Shown here one piece after another: positions 52,851 to 56,365 of a DNA stretch of 56,365 nt. Both the position numbers and the translations under genes were made by a program. The stretch is from NCBI GenBank assembly GCA_019247495.1, contig JAFAOU010000099.1, positions 1 to 56,365 on the forward strand, read 5' to 3'. This stretch comes from Acidobacteriota bacterium. Lineage in GTDB: Bacteria; Acidobacteriota; Thermoanaerobaculia; Gp7-AA8. The notes under the pieces were generated by a model. It searched no databases. It saw only the letters and a list, made by a program, of their open reading frames with translations, and was not told the origin of the DNA. Each line of letters opens with the position of its first letter. Position 1 is the first letter of the stretch.

Positions 52851-54237
52851 GTAGCGACAGCTGCTCGATCAGTCGCGTCAATCGCCGCAATGAGCGCTCT
52901 TTGCCCAGCACCACCGCCACATCGAAGATCGGAGGCGATACGCCCTTGCCCGTGAGCGCGAGCCGCAATGGGTGGATCAACTTCGCGGCGCTGACGCCTT
53001 GCGATTCGGCGAGCTTGCGGAGCGCGGCTTCCGCGGTGGTCACGTCGAAGGGATCGGTTGACGCTAGCGTGTCGTGTAGCGACGAGAGTCGTGTGGCGAG
53101 GTCGTCACCTTTGATGTGTTTCTTCACGGTGTCGGCGTCGTATTCGATCGCATCGTCGTCGATGAAGTAGATGGTCATTTGCTCGGCGAGCTCGCGCAGC
53201 GTTCGTGCGCGCATCTTGTGCAGATCGATGATTGTGCGCAGTTCTTCGAGCGATCGCGGATCGTCACCGAGGAACGCGACGAGGTGCGGATAGATCTGCT
53301 CCGGCGTCATCCGCATCAGGTATTGGCCGTTCATCCAGAGCAGCTTTTCGGGGTCGAAGACGGCCGGTGCTTTGTTGACGTCGCCGAGATCGAACCATTG
53401 CGCGGCTTCATCGCGCGTGAAGATCTCGCGATTCTCGCCGGGCGACCAGCCGAGGAGCGTGAGGAAATTGAACAGCGCCTCGGGGACGATCCCCATCTCG
53501 CGATACTCCTCGGCCGACGTCGCGCCGGTGCGTTTCGAGAGACGCTTTTTGTCGGCGCCGAGGATCAGCGGCAGATGCGCGAACGACGGAACGTCCGCGC
53601 CGAATGCGCGGAAGAGCAACACGTGCTTCGGCGTGTTCGAAAGATGGTCGTCGCCGCGCGCGACGTGCGTGATGGCCATGTCAATGTCGTCTACGGTGAC
53701 GGAGAGGTGATACGTCGGATTGCCATCGGAGCGGAGCAGAACGAAGTCGTCGATCAGCTCTCCCTCGAACTGCATCTCGCCGCGGATCAGATCCTGAAAC
53801 TCGATCATTCCCGGCGGCACGGCGAAGCGGATGACATGCGGCTCGTTGGAAACGCCGGCGACGTGGCGGCATCGCCCCGAGTAGCGCCACTGCTTGCCCG
53901 CGCTCTCGGCGGCAGCGCGTTCAGCGTCGAGCTCCTCGACCGTGCAGTAGCAGCGATACGCCTTTCCGCTCGCCACCAACTCCTCGGCGCGCTCGCGATA
54001 CCGATCGAGCCGGTCGCTCTGATGGATCGGACCTTCATCCCACTCGACGCCCAGCCATCGCAGCGACGCCACGATCTGCTCCGCGTGATGCTGACGCGAA
54101 CGCTCGACGTCCGTGTCCTCGATCCGCAGCAGCATCGTGCCGCCGTAACGGCGCGCGTGAAGCAGATTGAAAATCGCGGTACGAGCACCACCGACGTGGA
54201 GGAAGCCGGTCGGGGAGGGAGCAAAGCGGAGCTTCAT
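52840..54237 (-). CDS. gltX: Glutamyl-tRNA synthetase
   Basis: Charges tRNA-Glu with glutamate. The 465-residue class I synthetase has a HIGH-type APSPTGFLHVGGART near residues 6-20 and a KMSKS-type KKRLSKRTG (about 236-244). The zinc-type CxC near residue 98 is present (YRCYCTVEELD). The last codons and the stop come from the end of palindrome A5 (IEQLSLLSS), so the C-terminus is slightly altered. The upstream TAGACT, 11 bases before the ATG at 54237, may be its -10. Confidence 0.94.
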   Translation of the reverse strand: MKLRFAPSPTGFLHVGGARTAIFNLLHARRYGGTMLLRIEDTDVERSRQHHAEQIVASLRWLGVEWDEGPIHQSDRLDRYRERAEELVASGKAYRCYCTVEELDAERAAAESAGKQWRYSGRCRHVAGVSNEPHVIRFAVPPGMIEFQDLIRGEMQFEGELIDDFVLLRSDGNPTYHLSVTVDDIDMAITHVARGDDHLSNTPKHVLLFRAFGADVPSFAHLPLILGADKKRLSKRTGATSAEEYREMGIVPEALFNFLTLLGWSPGENREIFTRDEAAQWFDLGDVNKAPAVFDPEKLLWMNGQYLMRMTPEQIYPHLVAFLGDDPRSLEELRTIIDLHKMRARTLRELAEQMTIYFIDDDAIEYDADTVKKHIKGDDLATRLSSLHDTLASTDPFDVTTAEAALRKLAESQGVSAAKLIHPLRLALTGKGVSPPIFDVAVVLGKERSLRRLTRLIEQLSLLSS

Positions 54238-54248
54238 GGCGGCGGTGG

Positions 54249-54254
54249 AGTCTA
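54249..54254 (-). promoter_or_regulatory. Possible -10 box, gltX
   Basis: TAGACT on the minus strand lies 11 bases before the gltX ATG; the gap is slightly longer than in the other leaderless candidates. Confidence 0.3.
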
Positions 54255-54271
54255 GCAGCAGGAGAGAAGAA

Positions 54272-54367
54272 GAATGTTGAATGTCGAATGTTCAATGTTG
54301 AATGTTGAATGAACAAGAACGGGCTCTCATTCAACATTGAACATTCAACATTCGACATTCAACATTC
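54272..54367. repeat. Family D palindrome, copy D2
   Basis: GAATGTTGAATGTCGAATGTTCAATGTTGAATG and CATTCAACATTGAACATTCAACATTCGACATTC pair almost fully around AACAAGAACGGGCTCT. It sits in the divergent gap between gltX and the prepilin cluster. It shares its GAATGTT units with D1. Confidence 0.88.
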
Positions 54368-54397
54368 GCCTTTGACGTTCCCTCTCTCGCAACCGCG

Positions 54398-54403
54398 TAG
54401 AAT
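54398..54403 (+). promoter_or_regulatory. -10 box of a probable leaderless promoter, prepilin cluster
   Basis: TAGAAT ends seven bases before the ATG at 54411, with no Shine-Dalgarno sequence. Confidence 0.5.
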
Positions 54404-54410
54404 CCACCCC

Positions 54411-54797
54411 ATGCCCCGCAGCCGTGGCTTCTCGCTGGTGGAGACTCTTGTCGCGCTGGCGATTCTGGCGATCGTGATTACGACCACGATCGCGATGTTT
54501 GCGGAGAGGACGCGGCGGCTGCGCGAGGCGAATGAGACCATCCTCGCGTTTCAGGCGCTGTCGAATGAGGCGGAGTACTGGCGGCGGGAGCCGTTCACGC
54601 AGATCGACAAGCCCGACAACCAGACGTTCAAGTCCGATCTGGCGATTCTCACACCGATGGCGCCGTACACGACTGACGTGAAGGTGGATGCGCCGCGATC
54701 GGACATTCGCAATGTCACCCTCACCATTCACTGGGCCAAGCGCGAGGCGCACCTCGGCATTGCGCGCGCGAACACGGGCGGAAGCGGCTTGTGGTGA
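54411..54797 (+). CDS. Type IV prepilin-like protein (GspI/PilV-like)
   Basis: A 128-residue pseudopilin. The leader ends in the prepilin peptidase site GFSLVETLVALAIL (about 6-19), with the conserved Glu5 of the mature helix, followed by a hydrophobic helix. The remainder is a small globular domain. It starts at ATG 54411; palindrome D2 lies upstream in the same frame and is excluded. It is the first of three overlapping genes for minor pilins or pseudopilins of a type II secretion or type IV pilus system. Confidence 0.85.
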   Translation: MPRSRGFSLVETLVALAILAIVITTTIAMFAERTRRLREANETILAFQALSNEAEYWRREPFTQIDKPDNQTFKSDLAILTPMAPYTTDVKVDAPRSDIRNVTLTIHWAKREAHLGIARANTGGSGLW

Positions 54798-55294
54798 CGC
54801 GAGGCCGCGCGCGCGGCTACACGATGCTGGAGATCTCCATCACGCTGGCGCTGTTCGGCGTGTTTCTCTTCATCATCGTCACGATGACGTCGGAGATGCG
54901 CCGCAACGAGAAGAAGTGGCCGATCAACTTCTTCGCGCATCCCGAGGTCGGAAGCGTGCTGGCGCGGATGCGGCGCGACATCTACGACAGCACCGCGCGT
55001 CCGGAAAACTTCGAGACGTACAGCAGTTCGCCGCTGACGCTGATCGTCTACACGATCAACAACGACGGCACGGCGGAGACGATCGTGTGGGATTTCACGA
55101 CGCCGGGCGAGGCGCATCGCAAGGCGTTCAAGGCCACGCTGCTGTCGTCGGAGTGGATGGCGCGCGGACTGCCGCTATTCATGGCCACGGCCGAGCCGAT
55201 GCCGTCGGGACAGGACGCGATCCGCATACGAGCGGTGGATCAGGAGAAGAAACTTGCGATCGATGAGCTCATCGTCCCGCGCCCGCACGCGTGA
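54794..55294 (+). CDS. Type IV prepilin-like protein (PilW/GspJ-like)
   Basis: A protein of about 166 residues with the prepilin motif GYTMLEISITLALFGVF (about 8-24; Glu5 present). GTG starts at 54791 and 54794 are possible; I take 54794, which overlaps the previous stop by four bases (GTGA). The globular part has no visible Cys pair. Coupled to its neighbours, it should be a minor pseudopilin that caps or primes the filament. Confidence 0.8.
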   Translation: MTRGRARGYTMLEISITLALFGVFLFIIVTMTSEMRRNEKKWPINFFAHPEVGSVLARMRRDIYDSTARPENFETYSSSPLTLIVYTINNDGTAETIVWDFTTPGEAHRKAFKATLLSSEWMARGLPLFMATAEPMPSGQDAIRIRAVDQEKKLAIDELIVPRPHA

Positions 55295-55670
55295 GCGCGG
55301 CTACGTGCTCGTGGCGGCGATCACCATCGCGATCCTTTACTTCGCGCTGATGGAGCTGATGCTGATCGATTCGTCGCGCGCACTTCGCGAGGCGCAACGG
55401 TTCCGCTCGAAAGTCGTGGCGGCGACGCTGGCAGAAAGCGCGGCGGAGTTGTCGGCGGCATCGATGGTGTCGCGCAACGCCGGCGACACGATCAACGCGG
55501 ATGACGAGCAGGGATCGATGAAAGCGACCTGCAAGGTAACGGGTCAGGCGTTCAACATCGACGCCGAGGCGACGACGAGCGGCGTGTCGCCGGTGACGTC
55601 GTCGGTGCGCGTGCAGGGAAGGATCGTCGGGCAGCGCGTGATGATCGACTACACGTTTCACTCGCAGTAG
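55263..55670 (+). CDS. PilX-like minor pilin-associated protein
   Basis: A 135-residue protein with a hydrophobic N-terminal helix (YVLVAAITIAILYFALMELMLID at about 12-34) preceded by Arg-rich GYVL, without the GFxxxE prepilin motif. This matches PilX-type minor pilins. It overlaps the previous gene by 32 bases. The mature part is Ala/Ser/Thr-rich with one Cys. The start could also be TTG 55254. Confidence 0.65.
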   Translation: MSSSSRARTRERGYVLVAAITIAILYFALMELMLIDSSRALREAQRFRSKVVAATLAESAAELSAASMVSRNAGDTINADDEQGSMKATCKVTGQAFNIDAEATTSGVSPVTSSVRVQGRIVGQRVMIDYTFHSQ

Positions 55671-55673
55671 CGA

Positions 55674-55773
55674 CGTAGTGCCGCCGGCTCGGCGGCTGGA
55701 CCGCCGGCGGCTGGACCGTCGGCATTTTCGGTCGCCACCGAGCCGGCGGCGGTCCAGCCGGCGGCGCTACGTC
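55674..55773. repeat. Family G palindrome, copy G2
   Basis: ACGTAGTGCCGCCGGC with GCCGGCGGCGCTACGT at the ends, and several GCCGGCGG / CCGCCGGC units inside (GGCTGGACCGCCGGCGGCTGG...). It is at the 3' end of the pilin cluster, between convergent genes. Confidence 0.8.
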
Positions 55774-55780
55774 CTAACTA

Positions 55781-56062
55781 CTACGCCCTCCGTCCGCGCA
55801 TCATGCCGAGGCCGATGGCAACGGCTGCGAGACCGCCGAGAACCTTCGCCGGGTTGGCTTTCGCGTATTCGCGCGCCTTGCCGATCGACTGGTTCACGTT
55901 TAGGTTCTTCATCTGATCGCCGATCGAGCGAAAGCTCGTCGGGTCGATTCCGACTTTGTTCAACATGCCGTTGAGGCCGCCCTGAGGACGCTCCGCCACC
56001 GGCACGCTGGTCTCACGCTGATACGGATGGAACTGATTGGTGGGATTCACGTTGTCAACCAT
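55781..56062 (-). CDS. Small hypothetical membrane-anchored protein
   Basis: A 93-residue protein. Polar N-terminal part (about 1-60) and one C-terminal transmembrane helix (VLGGLAAVAIGLGMM) with a positive end (RGRRA), so tail-anchored in the inner membrane. The start ATG at 56062 has GGAGGG seven bases upstream, a strong Shine-Dalgarno sequence. It resembles small general-stress membrane proteins with a short GLNGMLNKVGIDP segment, but no family is named. Confidence 0.7.
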   Translation of the reverse strand: MVDNVNPTNQFHPYQRETSVPVAERPQGGLNGMLNKVGIDPTSFRSIGDQMKNLNVNQSIGKAREYAKANPAKVLGGLAAVAIGLGMMRGRRA

Positions 56063-56162
56063 CAATACCCTCCTTTGCACGGTTATTTACAGTGCGAGGA
56101 GGGTGCCATGGGAGGGTTGCTGAGTTGCTGGGTTGCTAGGTGCCCTTGCGTAGGCCAGGTTT

Positions 56163-56280
56163 GGTTGCCGGGTTGCCGGGTTGCCGGGTTGCCGGGTTGC
56201 CGGGTTGCCGGGTTGCCGAATTCGCAAACGGTGGATGGTTCTGCTTTTGGCAACCTGGCAACTTGGCAACCAGGCAACCT
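56163..56280. repeat. GGTTGCCG tandem array with inverted partner (family F)
   Basis: Seven perfect tandem copies of the 8-mer GGTTGCCG (56163-56218), then about 30 bases, then four copies of GGCAACCT-type units (56249-56280), which are the complement. The array is thus a long inverted repeat built of 8-base direct units. It sits upstream of the small membrane gene. Degenerate GTTGCTGGGTTGC units precede it from 56117. Confidence 0.9.
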
Positions 56281-56303
56281 ACTCGCGGCCTCAACCTAGC
56301 AAC

Positions 56304-56365
56304 TCAGATCTTCGAAATCAGTCGCTGAAACTGCGGCAGCAGAGAGGCGCCGACGGCTACTTTGA
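56304..56365 (-). CDS. Partial gene, C-terminus only
   Basis: The last 62 bases, read on the minus strand, give an open frame ending KVAVGASLLPQFQRLISKI and a stop (56306-56304). It resembles the end of an alpha-helical enzyme but is too short to name. The rest lies outside the window. Confidence 0.3.
   Translation of the reverse strand, partial: KVAVGASLLPQFQRLISKI

Noticed and set aside
56163..56280. CRISPR array
   Set aside because: Units are 8 bases with no spacers and the second half is inverted; no cas genes are present.

Overview
The window is about 56 kb of GC-rich bacterial chromosome (my impression is roughly 60-65% GC), densely coded on both strands in short operons. It has no rRNA, no tRNA I could find, no phage and no intact insertion sequence. 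The gene content is glyQS, an extradiol dioxygenase, Asp-box propellers, a type IV prepilin cluster, copper proteins and many secreted lipoproteins. The intergenic spaces are littered with palindromes. Together these suggest a soil-type Acidobacteriota or a close diderm relative; this is inference from style, not a marker-gene placement.

Layout. 0.1-9.4 kb: moeA, a YdcF-like protein, a CusF-like copper lipoprotein, an NYN-domain RNase-like protein, a band7-phosphodiesterase-TPR fusion, a thioesterase, HMG-CoA lyase with a biotin carrier, and pyrE. 9.5-20.8 kb: yqeY, a moeB-rhodanese fusion, a LigB-type dioxygenase, a secreted Asp-box propeller, galU, a Phd/RelE-type toxin-antitoxin pair, maf, an MCE-domain protein, endonuclease IV and icd. 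20.9-29.6 kb: a secreted amidohydrolase, a cytochrome/copper-monooxygenase-like protein, a hybrid sensor kinase, a HEPN protein with an unknown partner, and a class A beta-lactamase in tandem with a KdpDE-like two-component system. 29.8-36.9 kb: a small gluzincin, a four-gene bufferin-type (MNIO) metallophore cluster, a patatin, an amidase and a GerMN lipoprotein. 37-49.9 kb: DUF72, a zinc-ribbon protein, a transsulfuration pair, a CAP protein, asnB, a methyltransferase, a cupredoxin, glyQS and a lipoprotein. 49.9-56.4 kb: ppdK, gltX, three prepilin-like genes, a small membrane protein and the end of one more gene.

Two sequence-wide patterns stand out. First, at least eight sequence families of imperfect palindromes occupy intergenic gaps. 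The best defined (family A) has five copies with conserved inverted ends and a conserved asymmetric core, and all abut the 3' end of a gene. Some palindromes have run into genes, supplying stop codons or C-terminal tails. Second, many genes lack a Shine-Dalgarno sequence and instead have a TANNNT box ending 6-10 bases before the start codon, the signature of leaderless mRNAs.

The best candidates for little-described systems are the HEPN two-gene module (26183-26943), the bufferin cluster with a duplicated eight-cysteine precursor (30722-33356), the beta-lactamase/KdpDE-like operon (26945-29597) and the family A palindromic element. All functional calls come from reading translated sequence by eye; no database search was run.
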